Shown here: positions 24,428 through 39,697 of the stretch, in pieces
Numbering within the stretch: the first letter of the stretch is position 1
How the letters are laid out: each line of letters opens with the position of its first letter
DNA from: Terebella lapidaria
Taxonomy: Eukaryota > Annelida > Polychaeta > Terebellida > Terebellidae
Direction: 5' to 3'
Assembly: GCA_949152475.1 (NCBI GenBank)
Contig: OX424567.1
Location: 31,891,485 to 31,955,484, forward strand
Length of the DNA stretch: 64,000 nt
Made by a program: the position numbers and the translations under genes
The notes under the pieces: model-generated
The model's database searches: none
The model's input: only the letters and a program-made list of their open reading frames with translations
What the model was told of the DNA's origin: nothing

Positions 24428-27400
24428 TCTGTCTGTCTGTTTGTTTGTTTGTTTGTTAGCGCTCTACAGGTCACAATTTTGATCGTAAAGTCCCGAAAAT
24501 TTGTCAGAAGATGTGCAGTCAGTACTCGACCAAGTGATTAACTTTTATGAGGTCAAGGTCAAATATTGAGGTCAAGGTCACGCAAAACGATAAAAACACA
24601 TAAATTGTCATAACTCCAGTTCTATTCGTTATAGAGACTTCAAACCAAGTTCATATTGTAGATAAACTCGAGTTCTATCTTTTGTGACCTTGACCTTGGC
24701 ATTTGACCTTGACCTTGAGAGTTCGTTATGAGGTGAATGTCAAGGTCAAGTACGAAGGTCAGCGCACCATATCGAGTAGTATATTGTTGGAAAGGTCTTG
24801 AGCCCCTGATTCCAGTGATATCTCATTTTTGGCGCTGCGACATAAACTGATGTCACAATGACGTCATAAACGTCAAAAATCCGAAATTTCAAAGTGACAT
24901 AATATGGTCAATAGTGTATGGAATCCCTTGAAATTTGATATGCATTTTGACAGCATTGACCTCTACGAACTGAAGTACAAAGGTCAAAGGTCAAGGTCAA
25001 GGTCATTGAAATCCCAGAAAAACACGTTTCTTGTAATAACATCCGTTTGAATTGTCGTAGGTTCATGGAATTTGAACCATATCATTCAGAAGAGGTATAG
25101 CAATCGGACCTATATGTCAATTCCATGATTGACCTCAAACTTTGTCTATAATCTGACAAAACTTAATCAGAATCCTATGATAATTCTGGTTTTTACAGAT
25201 ATTTTTTATGTTTTCATGGCTCCAATTTTCACAAATTTACTGAACATTTAATTCTAAATCATTTATGCAGTCAGTTGCAGTGTTATTTCTAGTTTATGGT
25301 CCACTTTTCACATTTGGAATAAATTGAAAACTCGCCGAGATATCAAAGTAGAAAGAGAAGTGGGGTGAATCTGATTCTCAATCCGTTCACACACCAATAA
25401 GCTGTAGAAACGATTACCCCCTGTGGACATGTCCCCTTCTAAATATACACACTCGGTTGAGCAGTAGTACAGTATATCATATATGTATCCAAGTGCACAT
25501 CTCAAACAACAAAACAATTCTTTTGTTTTCTGACTCAGAGGTGTCAAACTGGTATAATAAAGCCTAAAACTCATGTCTAAATACACTCTGGGTCAAGCGA
25601 CAGCCCACTTTATATCAGAACTTTTATTACTTTGATTTTGGCAATTATTACTTGACGAAATGTAAATTTCGTCAAGTATGTTGGTCAGTCGAGTTTGTCT
25701 GTCTGTCTGTTTGTTTGTTTGTTTGTTAGCGCTCTACAGGTCACAATTTTGATCGTAAAGTCCCGAAAATTTGTCAGAAGATGTGCAGTCAGTACTCGAC
25801 CAAGTGATTAACTTTTATGAGGTCAAGGTCAAATATTGAGGTCAAGGTCATGCAAAACGATAAAAACACATAAATTGTCATAACTCCAGTTCTATTCGTT
25901 ATAGAGACTTCAAACCAAGTTCATATTGTAGATAAACTCGAGTTCTATCTTTTGTGACCTTGACCTTGGCATTTGACCTTGACCTTGAGAAGTTCGTTAT
26001 GAGGTGAATGTCAAGGTCAAGTACGAAGGTCAGCGCACCATATCGAGTAGTATATTGTTGGAAAGGTCTTGAGCCCCTGATTCCAGTGATATCTCATTTT
26101 TGGCGCTGCGACATAAACTGATGTCACAATGACGTCATAAACGTCAAAAATCCGAAATTTCAAAGTGCCATAACATGGTCAATAGTGTATGGAATCCCTT
26201 GAAATTTGATATGCATTTTGACAGCATTGACCTCTACGAACTGAAGTACAAAGGTCAAAGGTCAAGGTCAAGGTCATTGAAATCCCAGAAAAACACGTTT
26301 CTTGTAATAACATCCGTTTGAATTGTCGTAGGTTCATGGAATTTGAACCATATCATTCAGAAGAGGTATAGCAATCGGACCTATATGTCAATTCCATGAT
26401 TGACCTCAAACTTTGTCTATAATCTGACAAAACTTAATCAGAATCCTATGATAATTCTGGTTTTTACAGATATTTTTTATGTTTTCATGGCTCCAATTTT
26501 CACAAATTTACTGAACATTTAATTCTAAATCATTTATGCAGTCAGTTGCAGTGTTATTTCTAGTTTATGGTCCACTTTTCACATTTGGAATAAATTGAAA
26601 ACTCGCCGAGATATCAAAGTAGAAAGAGAAGTGGGGTGAATCTGATTCTCAATCCGTTCACACACCAATAAGCTGTAGAAACGATTACCCCCTGTGGACA
26701 TGTCCCCTTCTGAATATACACACTCGGTTGAGCAGTAGTACAGTATATCATATATGTATCCAAGTGCACATCTCAAACAACAAAACAATTCTTTTGTTTT
26801 CTGACTCAGAGGTGTCAAACTGGTATAATAAAGCCTAAAACTCATGTCTAAATACAGTCTGGGTCAAGCGACAGCCCACTTTATATCAGAACTTTTATTA
26901 CTTTGATTTTGGCAATTATTACTTGACGAAATGTAAATTTCGTCAAGTATGTTGGTCAGTCGAGTTTGTCTGTCTGTCTGTTTGTTTGTTTGTTTGTTAG
27001 CGCTCTACAGGTCACAATTTTGATCGTAAAGTCCCGAAAATTTGTCAGAAGATGTGCAGTCAGTACTCGACCAAGTGATTAACTTTTATGAGGTCAAGGT
27101 CAAATATTGAGGTCAAGGTCACGCAAAACGATAAAAACACATAAATTGTCATAACTCCAGTTCTATTCGTTATAGAGACTTCAAACCAAGTTCATATTGT
27201 AGATAAACTCGAGTTCTATCTTTTGTGACCTTGACCTTGGCATTTGACCTTGACCTTGAGAAGTTCGTTATGAGGTGAATGTCAAGGTCAAGTACGAAGG
27301 TCAGCGCACCATATCGAGTAGTATATTGTTGGAAAGGTCTTGAGCCCCTGATTCCAGTGATATCTCATTTTTGGCGCTGCGACATAAACTGATGTCACAA

Positions 27401-30400
27401 TGACGTCATAAACGTCAAAAATCCGAAATTTCAAAGTGCCATAACATGGTCAATAGTGTATGGAATCCCTTGAAATTTGATATGCATTTTGACAGCATTG
27501 ACCTCTACGAACTGAAGTACAAAGGTCAAAGGTCAAGGTCAAGGTCATTGAAATCCCAGAAAAACACGTTTCTTGTAATAACATCCGTTTGAATTGTCGT
27601 AGGTTCATGGAATTTGAACCATATCATTCAGAAGAGGTATAGCAATCGGACCTATATGTCAATTCCATGATTGACCTCAAACTTTGTCTATAATCTGACA
27701 AAACTTAATCAGAATCCTATGATAATTCTGGTTTTTACAGATATTTTTTATGTTTTCATGGCTCCAATTTTCACAAATTTACTGAACATTTAATTCTAAA
27801 TCATTTATGCAGTCAGTTGCAGTGTTATTTCTAGTTTATGGTCCACTTTTCACATTTGGAATAAATTGAAAACTCGCCGAGATATCAAAGTAGAAAGAGA
27901 AGTGGGGTGAATCTGATTCTCAATCCGTTCACACACCAATAAGCTGTAGAAACGATTACCCCCTGTGGACATGTCCCCTTCTAAATATACACACTCGGTT
28001 GAGCAGTAGTACAGTATATCATATATGTATCCAAGTGCACATCTCAAACAACAAAACAATTCTTTTGTTTTCTGACTCAGAGGTGTCAAACTGGTATAAT
28101 AAAGCCTAAAACTCATGTCTAAATACAGTCTGGGTCAAGCGACAGCCCACTTTATATCAGAACTTTTATTACTTTGATTTTGGCAATTATTACTTGACGA
28201 AATGTAAATTTCGTCAAGTATGTTGGTCAGTCGAGTTTGTCTGTCTGTCTGTTTGTTTGTTTGTTTGTTAGCGCTCTACAGGTCACAATTTTGATCGTAA
28301 AGTCCCGAAAATTTGTCAGAAGATGTGCAGTCAGTACTCGACCAAGTGATTAACTTTTATGAGGTCAAGGTCAAATATTGAGGTCAAGGTCACGCAAAAC
28401 GATAAAAACACATAAATTGTCATAACTCCAGTTCTATTCGTTATAGAGACTTCAAACCAAGTTCATATTGTAGATAAACTCGAGTTCTATCTTTTGTGAC
28501 CTTGACCTTGGCATTTGACCTTGACCTTGAGAAGTTCGTTATGAGGTGAATGTCAAGGTCAAGTACGAAGGTCAGCGCACCATATCGAGTAGTATATTGT
28601 TGGAAAGGTCTTGAGCCCCTGATTCCAGTGATATCTCATTTTTGGCGCTGCGACATAAACTGATGTCACAATGACGTCATAAACGTCAAAAATCCGAAAT
28701 TTCAAAGTGACATAATATGGTCAATAGTGTATGGAATCCCTTGAAATTTGATATGCATTTTGACAGCATTGACCTCTACGAACTGAAGTACAAAGGTCAA
28801 AGGTCAAGGTCAAGGTCATTGAAATCCCAGAAAAACACGTTTCTTGTAATAACATCCGTTTGAATTGTCGTAGGTTCATGGAATTTGAACCATATCATTC
28901 AGAAGAGGTATAGCAATCGGACCTATATGTCAATTCCATGATTGACCTCAAACTTTGTCTATAATCTGACAAAACTTAATCAGAATCCTATGATAATTCT
29001 GGTTTTTACAGATATTTTTTATGTTTTCATGGCTCCAATTTTCACAAATTTACTGAACATTTAATTCTAAATCATTTATGCAGTCAGTTGCAGTGTTATT
29101 TCTAGTTTATGGTCCACTTTTCACATTTGGAATAAATTGAAAACTCGCCGAGATATCAAAGTAGAAAGAGAAGTGGGGTGAATCTGATTCTCAATCCGTT
29201 CACACACCAATAAGCTGTAGAAACGATTACCCCCTGTGGACATGTCCCCTTCTAAATATACACACTCGGTTGAGCAGTAGTACAGTATATCATATATGTA
29301 TCCAAGTGCACATCTCAAACAACAAAACAATTCTTTTGTTTTCTGACTCAGAGGTGTCAAACTGGTATAATAAAGCCTAAAACTCATGTCTAAATACAGT
29401 CTGGGTCAAGCGACAGCCCACTTTATATCAGAACTTTTATTACTTTGATTTTGGCAATTATTACTTGACGAAATGTAAATTTCGTCAAGTATGTTGGTCA
29501 GTCGAGTTTGTCTGTCTGTCTGTTTGTTTGTTTGTTTGTTAGCGCTCTACAGGTCACAATTTTGATCGTAAAGTCCCGAAAATTTGTCAGAAGATGTGCA
29601 GTCAGTACTCGACCAAGTGATTAACTTTTATGAGGTCAAGGTCAAATATTGAGGTCAAGGTCACGCAAAACGATAAAAACACATAAATTGTCATAACTCC
29701 AGTTCTATTCGTTATAGAGACTTCAAACCAAGTTCATATTGTAGATAAACTCGAGTTCTATCTTTTGTGACCTTGACCTTGGCATTTGACCTTGACCTTG
29801 AGAAGTTCGTTATGAGGTGAATGTCAAGGTCAAGTACGAAGGTCAGCGCACCATATCGAGTAGTATATTGTTGGAAAGGTCTTGAGCCCCTGATTCCAGT
29901 GATATCTCATTTTTGGCGCTGCGACATAAACTGATGTCACAATGACGTCATAAACGTCAAAAATCCGAAATTTCAAAGTGACATAATATGGTCAATAGTG
30001 TATGGAATCCCTTGAAATTTGATATGCATTTTGACAGCATTGACCTCTACGAACTGAAGTACAAAGGTCAAAGGTCAAGGTCAAGGTCATTGAAATCCCA
30101 GAAAAACACGTTTCTTGTAATAACATCCGTTTGAATTGTCGTAGGTTCATGGAATTTGAACCATATCATTCAGAAGAGGTATAGCAATCGGACCTATATG
30201 TCAATTCCATGATTGACCTCAAACTTTGTCTATAATCTGACAAAACTTAATCAGAATCCTATGATAATTCTGGTTTTTACAGATATTTTTTATGTTTTCA
30301 TGGCTCCAATTTTCACAAATTTACTGAACATTTAATTCTAAATCATTTATGCAGTCAGTTGCAGTGTTATTTCTAGTTTATGGTCCACTTTTCACATTTG

Positions 30401-33400
30401 GAATAAATTGAAAACTCGCCGAGATATCAAAGTAGAAAGAGAAGTGGGGTGAATCTGATTCTCAATCCGTTCACACACCAATAAGCTGTAGAAACGATTA
30501 CCCCCTGTGGACATGTCCCCTTCTAAATATACACACTCGGTTGAGCAGTAGTACAGTATATCATATATGTATCCAAGTGCACATCTCAAACAACAAAACA
30601 ATTCTTTTGTTTTCTGACTCAGAGGTGTCAAACTGGTATAATAAAGCCTAAAACTCATGTCTAAATACAGTCTGGGTCAAGCGACAGCCCACTTTATATC
30701 AGAACTTTTATTACTTTGATTTTGGCAATTATTACTTGACGAAATGTAAATTTCGTCAAGTATGTTGGTCAGTCGAGTTTGTCTGTCTGTCTGTTTGTTT
30801 GTTTGTTTGTTAGCGCTCTACAGGTCACAATTTTGATCGTAAAGTCCCGAAAATTTGTCAGAAGATGTGCAGTCAGTACTCGACCAAGTGATTAACTTTT
30901 ATGAGGTCAAGGTCAAATATTGAGGTCAAGGTCACGCAAAACGATAAAAACACATAAATTGTCATAACTCCAGTTCTATTCGTTATAGAGACTTCAAACC
31001 AAGTTCATATTGTAGATAAACTCGAGTTCTATCTTTTGTGACCTTGACCTTGGCATTTGACCTTGACCTTGAGAAGTTCGTTATGAGGTGAATGTCAAGG
31101 TCAAGTACGAAGGTCAGCGCACCATATCGAGTAGTATATTGTTGGAAAGGTCTTGAGCCCCTGATTCCAGTGATATCTCATTTTTGGCGCTGCGACATAA
31201 ACTGATGTCACAATGACGTCATAAACGTCAAAAATCCGAAATTTCAAAGTGACATAATATGGTCAATAGTGTATGGAATCCCTTGAAATTTGATATGCAT
31301 TTTGACAGCATTGACCTCTACGAACTGAAGTACAAAGGTCAAAGGTCAAGGTCAAGGTCATTGAAATCCCAGAAAAACACGTTTCTTGTAATAACATCCG
31401 TTTGAATTGTCGTAGGTTCATGGAATTTGAACCATATCATTCAGAAGAGGTATAGCAATCGGACCTATATGTCAATTCCATGATTGACCTCAAACTTTGT
31501 CTATAATCTGACAAAACTTAATCAGAATCCTATGATAATTCTGGTTTTTACAGATATTTTTTATGTTTTCATGGCTCCAATTTTCACAAATTTACTGAAC
31601 ATTTAATTCTAAATCATTATGCAGTCAGTTGCAGTGTTATTTCTAGTTTATGGTCCACTTTTCACATTTGGAATAAATTGAAAACTCGCCGAGATATCAA
31701 AGTAGAAAGAGAAGTGGGGTGAATCTGATTCTCAATCCGTTCACACACCAATAAGCTGTAGAAACGATTACCCCCTGTGGACATGTCCCCTTCTAAATAT
31801 ACACACTCGGTTGAGCAGTAGTACAGTATATCATATATGTATCCAAGTGCACATCTCAAACAACAAAACAATTCTTTTGTTTTCTGACTCAGAGGTGTCA
31901 AACTGGTATAATAAAGCCTAAAACTCATGTCTAAATACAGTCTGGGTCAAGCGACAGCCCACTTTATATCAGAACTTTTATTACTTTGATTTTGGCAATT
32001 ATTACTTGACGAAATGTAAATTTCGTCAAGTATGTTGGTCAGTCGAGTTTGTCTGTCTGTCTGTTTGTTTGTTTGTTTGTTAGCGCTCTACAGGTCACAA
32101 TTTTGATCGTAAAGTCCCGAAAATTTGTCAGAAGATGTGCAGTCAGTACTCGACCAAGTGATTAACTTTTATGAGGTCAAGGTCAAATATTGAGGTCAAG
32201 GTCACGCAAAACGATAAAAACACATAAATTGTCATAACTCCAGTTCTATTCGTTATAGAGACTTCAAACCAAGTTTATATTGTAGATAAACTCGAGTTCT
32301 ATCTTTTGTGACCTTGACCTTGGCATTTGACCTTGACCTTGAGAAGTTCGTTATGAGGTGAATGTCAAGGTCAAGTACGAAGGTCAGCGCACCATATCGA
32401 GTAGTATATTGTTGGAAAGGTCTTGAGCCCCTGATTCCAGTGATATCTCATTTTTGGCGCTGCGACATAAACTGATGTCACAATGACGTCATAAACGTCA
32501 AAAATCCGAAATTTCAAAGTGACATAATATGGTCAATAGTGTATGGAATCCCTTGAAATTTGATATGCATTTTGACAGCATTGACCTCTACGAACTGAAG
32601 TACAAAGGTCAAAGGTCAAGGTCAAGGTCATTGAAATCCCAGAAAAACACGTTTCTTGTAATAACATCCGTTTGAATTGTCGTAGGTTCATGGAATTTGA
32701 ACCATATCATTCAGAAGAGGTATAGCAATCGGACCTATATGTCAATTCCATGATTGACCTCAAACTTTGTCTATAATCTGACAAAACTTAATCAGAATCC
32801 TATGATAATTCTGGTTTTTACAGATATTTTTTATGTTTTCATGGCTCCAATTTTCACAAATTTACTGAACATTTAATTCTAAATCATTTATGCAGTCAGT
32901 TGCAGTGTTATTTCTAGTTTATGGTCCACTTTTCACATTTGGAATAAATTGAAAACTCGCCGAGATATCAAAGTAGAAAGAGAAGTGGGGTGAATCTGAT
33001 TCTCAATCCGTTCACACACCAATAAGCTGTAGAAACGATTACCCCCTGTGGACATGTCCCCTTCTAAATATACACACTCGGTTGAGCAGTAGTACAGTAT
33101 ATCATATATGTATCCAAGTGCACATCTCAAACAACAAAACAATTCTTTTGTTTTCTGACTCAGAGGTGTCAAACTGGTATAATAAAGCCTAAAACTCATG
33201 TCTAAATACAGTCTGGGTCAAGCGACAGCCCACTTTATATCAGAACTTTTATTACTTTGATTTTGGCAATTATTACTTGACGAAATGTAAATTTCGTCAA
33301 GTATGTTGGTCAGTCGAGTTTGTCTGTCTGTCTGTTTGTTTGTTTGTTTGTTAGCGCTCTACAGGTCACAATTTTGATCGTAAAGTCCCGAAAATTTGTC

Positions 33401-36400
33401 AGAAGATGTGCAGTCAGTACTCGACCAAGTGATTAACTTTTATGAGGTCAAGGTCAAATATTGAGGTCAAGGTCACGCAAAACGATAAAAACACATAAAT
33501 TGTCATAACTCCAGTTCTATTCGTTATAGAGACTTCAAACCAAGTTCATATTGTAGATAAACTCGAGTTCTATCTTTTGTGACCTTGACCTTGGCATTTG
33601 ACCTTGACCTTGAGAAGTTCGTTATGAGGTGAATGTCAAGGTCAAGTACGAAGGTCAGCGCACCATATCGAGTAGTATATTGTTGGAAAGGTCTTGAGCC
33701 CCTGATTCCAGTGATATCTCATTTTTGGCGCTGCGACATAAACTGATGTCACAATGACGTCATAAACGTCAAAAATCCGAAATTTCAAAGTGACATAATA
33801 TGGTCAATAGTGTATGGAATCCCTTGAAATTTGATATGCATTTTGACAGCATTGACCTCTACGAACTGAAGTACAAAGGTCAAAGGTCAAGGTCAAGGTC
33901 ATTGAAATCCCAGAAAAACACGTTTCTTGTAATAACATCCGTTTGAATTGTCGTAGGTTCATGGAATTTGAACCATATCATTCAGAAGAGGTATAGCAAT
34001 CGGACCTATATGTCAATTCCATGATTGACCTCAAACTTTGTCTATAATCTGACAAAACTTAATCAGAATCCTATGATAATTCTGGTTTTTACAGATATTT
34101 TTTATGTTTTCATGGCTCCAATTTTCACAAATTTACTGAACATTTAATTCTAAATCATTTATGCAGTCAGTTGCAGTGTTATTTCTAGTTTATGGTCCAC
34201 TTTTCACATTTGGAATAAATTGAAAACTCGCCGAGATATCAAAGTAGAAAGAGAAGTGGGGTGAATCTGATTCTCAATCCGTTCACACACCAATAAGCTG
34301 TAGAAACGATTACCCCCTGTGGACATGTCCCCTTCTAAATATACACACTCGGTTGAGCAGTAGTACAGTATATCATATATGTATCCAAGTGCACATCTCA
34401 AACAACAAAACAATTCTTTTGTTTTCTGACTCAGAGGTGTCAAACTGGTATAATAAAGCCTAAAACTCATGTCTAAATACAGTCTGGGTCAAGCGACAGC
34501 CCACTTTATATCAGAACTTTTATTACTTTGATTTTGGCAATTATTACTTGACGAAATGTAAATTTCGTCAAGTATGTTGGTCAGTCGAGTTTGTCTGTCT
34601 GTCTGTTTGTTTGTTTGTTTGTTTGTTAGCGCTCTACAGGTCACAATTTTGATCGTAAAGTCCCGAAAATTTGTCAGAAGATGTGCAGTCAGTACTCGAC
34701 CAAGTGATTAACTTTTATGAGGTCAAGGTCAAATATTGAGGTCAAGGTCACGCAAAACGATAAAAACACATAAATTGTCATAACTCCAGTTCTATTCGTT
34801 ATAGAGACTTCAAACCAAGTTCATATTGTAGATAAACTCGAGTTCTATCTTTTGTGACCTTGACCTTGGCATTTGACCTTGACCTTGAGAAGTTCGTTAT
34901 GAGGTGAATGTCAAGGTCAAGTACGAAGGTCAGCGCACCATATCGAGTAGTATATTGTCGGAAAGGTCTTGAGCCCCTGATTCCAGTGATATCTCATTTT
35001 TGGCGCTGCGACATAAACTGATGTCACAATGACGTCATAAACGTCAAAAATCCGAAATTTCAAAGTGACATAATATGGTCAATAGTGTATGGAATCCCTT
35101 GAAATTTGATATGCATTTTGACAGCATTGACCTCTACGAACTGAAGTACAAAGGTCAAAGGTCAAGGTCAAGGTCATTGAAATCCCAGAAAAACACGTTT
35201 CTTGTAATAACATCCGTTTGAATTGTCGTAGGTTCATGGAATTTGAACCATATCATTCAGAAGAGGTATAGCAATCGGACCTATATGTCAATTCCATGAT
35301 TGACCTCAAACTTTGTCTATAATCTGACAAAACTTAATCAGAATCCTATGATAATTCTGGTTTTTACAGATATTTTTTATGTTTTCATGGCTCCAATTTT
35401 CACAAATTTACTGAACATTTAATTCTAAATCATTTATGCAGTCAGTTGCAGTGTTATTTCTAGTTTATGGTCCACTTTTCACATTTGGAATAAATTGAAA
35501 ACTCGCCGAGATATCAAAGTAGAAAGAGAAGTGGGGTGAATCTGATTCTCAATCCGTTCACACACCAATAAGCTGTAGAAACGATTACCCCCTGTGGACA
35601 TGTCCCCTTCTAAATATACACACTCGGTTGAGCAGTAGTACAGTATATCATATATGTATCCAAGTGCACATCTCAAACAACAAAACAATTCTTTTGTTTT
35701 CTGACTCAGAGGTGTCAAACTGGTATAATAAAGCCTAAAACTCATGTCTAAATACAGTCTGGGTCAAGCGACAGCCCACTTTATATCAGAACTTTTATTA
35801 CTTTGATTTTGGCAATTATTACTTGACGAAATGTAAATTTCGTCAAGTATGTTGGTCAGTCGAGTTTGTCTGTCTGTCTGTTTGTTTGTTTGTTTGTTAG
35901 CGCTCTACAGGTCACAATTTTGATCGTAAAGTCCCGAAAATTTGTCAGAAGATGTGCAGTCAGTACTCGACCAAGTGATTAACTTTTATGAGGTCAAGGT
36001 CAAATATTGAGGTCAAGGTCACGCAAAACGATAAAAACACATAAATTGTCATAACTCCAGTTCTATTCGTTATAGAGACTTCAAACCAAGTTCATATTGT
36101 AGATAAACTCGAGTTCTATCTTTTGTGACCTTGACCTTGGCATTTGACCTTGACCTTGAGAAGTTCGTTATGAGGTGAATGTCAAGGTCAAGTACGAAGG
36201 TCAGCGCACCATATCGAGTAGTATATTGTCGGAAAGGTCTTGAGCCCCTGATTCCAGTGATATCTCATTTTTGGCGCTGCGACATAAACTGATGTCACAA
36301 TGACGTCATAAACGTCAAAAATCCGAAATTTCAAAGTGCCATAACATGGTCAATAGTGTATGGAATCCCTTGAAATTTGATATGCATTTTGACAGCATTG

Positions 36401-39400
36401 ACCTCTACGAACTGAAGTACAAAGGTCAAAGGTCAAGGTCAAGGTCATTGAAATCCCAGAAAAACACGTTTCTTGTAATAACATCCGTTTGAATTGTCGT
36501 AGGTTCATGGAATTTGAACCATATCATTCAGAAGAGGTATAGCAATCGGACCTATATGTCAATTCCATGATTGACCTCAAACTTTGTCTATAATCTGACA
36601 AAACTTAATCAGAATCCTATGATAATTCTGGTTTTTACAGATATTTTTTATGTTTTCATGGCTCCAATTTTCACAAATTTACTGAACATTTAATTCTAAA
36701 TCATTTATGCAGTCAGTTGCAGTGTTATTTCTAGTTTATGGTCCACTTTTCACATTTGGAATAAATTGAAAACTCGCCGAGATATCAAAGTAGAAAGAGA
36801 AGTGGGGTGAATCTGATTCTCAATCCGTTCACACACCAATAAGCTGTAGAAACGATTACCCCCTGTGGACATGTCCCCTTCTAAATATACACACTCGGTT
36901 GAGCAGTAGTACAGTATATCATATATGTATCCAAGTGCACATCTCAAACAACAAAACAATTCTTTTGTTTTCTGACTCAGAGGTGTCAAACTGGTATAAT
37001 AAAGCCTAAAACTCATGTCTAAATACAGTCTGGGTCAAGCGACAGCCCACTTTATATCAGAACTTTTATTACTTTGATTTTGGCAATTATTACTTGACGA
37101 AATGTAAATTTCGTCAAGTATGTTGGTCAGTCGAGTTTGTCTGTCTGTCTGTTTGTTTGTTTGTTTGTTAGCGCTCTACAGGTCACAATTTTGATCGTAA
37201 AGTCCCGAAAATTTGTCAGAAGATGTGCAGTCAGTACTCGACCAAGTGATTAACTTTTATGAGGTCAAGGTCAAATATTGAGGTCAAGGTCACGCAAAAC
37301 GATAAAAACACATAAATTGTCATAACTCCAGTTCTATTCGTTATAGAGACTTCAAACCAAGTTCATATTGTAGATAAACTCGAGTTCTATCTTTTGTGAC
37401 CTTGACCCTGGCATTTGACCTTGACCTTGAGAAGTTCGTTATGAGGTGAATGTCAAGGTCAAGTACGAAGGTCAGCGCACCATATCGAGTAGTATATTGT
37501 TGGAAAGGTCTTGAGCCCCTGATTCCAGTGATATCTCATTTTTGGCGCTGCGACATAAACTGATGTCACAATGACGTCATAAACGTCAAAAATCCGAAAT
37601 TTCAAAGTGCCATAACATGGTCAATAGTGTATGGAATCCCTTGAAATTTGATATGCATTTTGACAGCATTGACCTCTACGAACTGAAGTACAAAGGTCAA
37701 AGGTCAAGGTCAAGGTCATTGAAATCCCAGAAAAACACGTTTCTTGTAATAACATCCGTTTGAATTGTCGTAGGTTCATGGAATTTGAACCATATCATTC
37801 AGAAGAGGTATAGCAATCGGACCTATATGTCAATTCCATGATTGACCTCAAACTTTGTCTATAATCTGACAAAACTTAATCAGAATCCTATGATAATTCT
37901 GGTTTTTACAGATATTTTTTATGTTTTCATGGCTCCAATTTTCACAAATTTACTGAACATTTAATTCTAAATCATTTATGCAGTCAGTTGCAGTGTTATT
38001 TCTAGTTTATGGTCCACTTTTCACATTTGGAATAAATTGAAAACTCGCCGAGATATCAAAGTAGAAAGAGAAGTGGGGTGAATCTGATTCTCAATCCGTT
38101 CACACACCAATAAGCTGTAGAAACGATTACCCCCTGTGGACATGTCCCCTTCTGAATATACACACTCGGTTGAGCAGTAGTACAGTATATCATATATGTA
38201 TCCAAGTGCACATCTCAAACAACAAAACAATTCTTTTGTTTTCTGACTCAGAGGTGTCAAACTGGTATAATAAAGCCTAAAACTCATGTCTAAATACAGT
38301 CTGGGTCAAGCGACAGCCCACTTTATATCAGAACTTTTATTACTTTGATTTTGGCAATTATTACTTGACGAAATGTAAATTTCGTCAAGTATGTTGGTCA
38401 GTCGAGTTTGTCTGTCTGTCTGTTTGTTTGTTTGTTTGTTAGCGCTCTACAGGTCACAATTTTGATCGTAAAGTCCCGAAAATTTGTCAGAAGATGTGCA
38501 GTCAGTACTCGACCAAGTGATTAACTCTTATGAGGTCAAGGTCAAATATTGAGGTCAAGGTCACGCAAAACGATAAAAACACATAAATTGTCATAACTCC
38601 AGTTCTATTCGTTATAGAGACTTCAAACCAAGTTCATATTGTAGATAAACTCGAGTTCTATCTTTTGTGACCTTGACCTTGGCATTTGACCTTGACCTTG
38701 AGAAGTTCGTTATGAGGTGAATGTCAAGGTCAAGTACGAAGGTCAGCGCACCATATCGAGTAGTATATTGTTGGAAAGGTCTTGAGCCCCTGATTCCAGT
38801 GATATCTCATTTTTGGCGCTGCGACATAAACTGATGTCACAATGACGTCATAAACGTCAAAAATCCGAAATTTCAAAGTGCCATAACATGGTCAATAGTG
38901 TATGGAATCCCTTGAAATTTGATATGCATTTTGACAGCATTGACCTCTACGAACTGAAGTACAAAGGTCAAAGGTCAAGGTCAAGGTCATTGAAATCCCA
39001 GAAAAACACGTTTCTTGTAATAACATCCGTTTGAATTGTCGTAGGTTCATGGAATTTGAACCATATCATTCAGAAGAGGTATAGCAATCGGACCTATATG
39101 TCAATTCCATGATTGACCTCAAACTTTGTCTATAATCTGACAAAACTTAATCAGAATCCTATGATAATTCTGGTTTTTACAGATATTTTTTATGTTTTCA
39201 TGGCTCCAATTTTCACAAATTTACTGAACATTTAATTCTAAATCATTTATGCAGTCAGTTGCAGTGTTATTTCTAGTTTATGGTCCACTTTTCACATTTG
39301 GAATAAATTGAAAACTCGCCGAGATATCAAAGTAGAAAGAGAAGTGGGGTGAATCTGATTCTCAATCCGTTCACACACCAATAAGCTGTAGAAACGATTA

Positions 39401-39697
39401 CCCCCTGTGGACATGTCCCCTTCTAAATATACACACTCGGTTGAGCAGTAGTACAGTATATCATATATGTATCCAAGTGCACATCTCAAACAACAAAACA
39501 ATTCTTTTGTTTTCTGACTCAGAGGTGTCAAACTGGTATAATAAAGCCTAAAACTCATGTCTAAATACAGTCTGGGTCAAGCGACAGCCCACTTTATATC
39601 AGAACTTTTATTACTTTGATTTTGGCAATTATTACTTGACGAAATGTAAATTTCGTCAAGTATGTTGGTCAGTCGAGTTTGTCTGTCTGTCTGTTTG
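24428..39697 (+). repeat. Array B, block 2: twelve tandem units
   Basis: Unit starts lie at 24456, 25726, 26997, 28268, 29539, 30810, 32080, 33351, 34626, 35897, 37168 and 38439. Periods are 1270-1271, except one of 1275 caused by one extra TTTG before 34626. Diagnostic variants are 'ccataacatgg' versus 'acataatatgg' (the former in the units at 25726, 26997, 35897, 37168 and 38439), 'tctgaata' (25726, 37168), 'ttgtcgg' (34626, 35897), a lost T near 31615, 'tttatattg' near 32276, and 'aactctt' near 38524. The block ends inside the microsatellite at 39697. Confidence 0.93.
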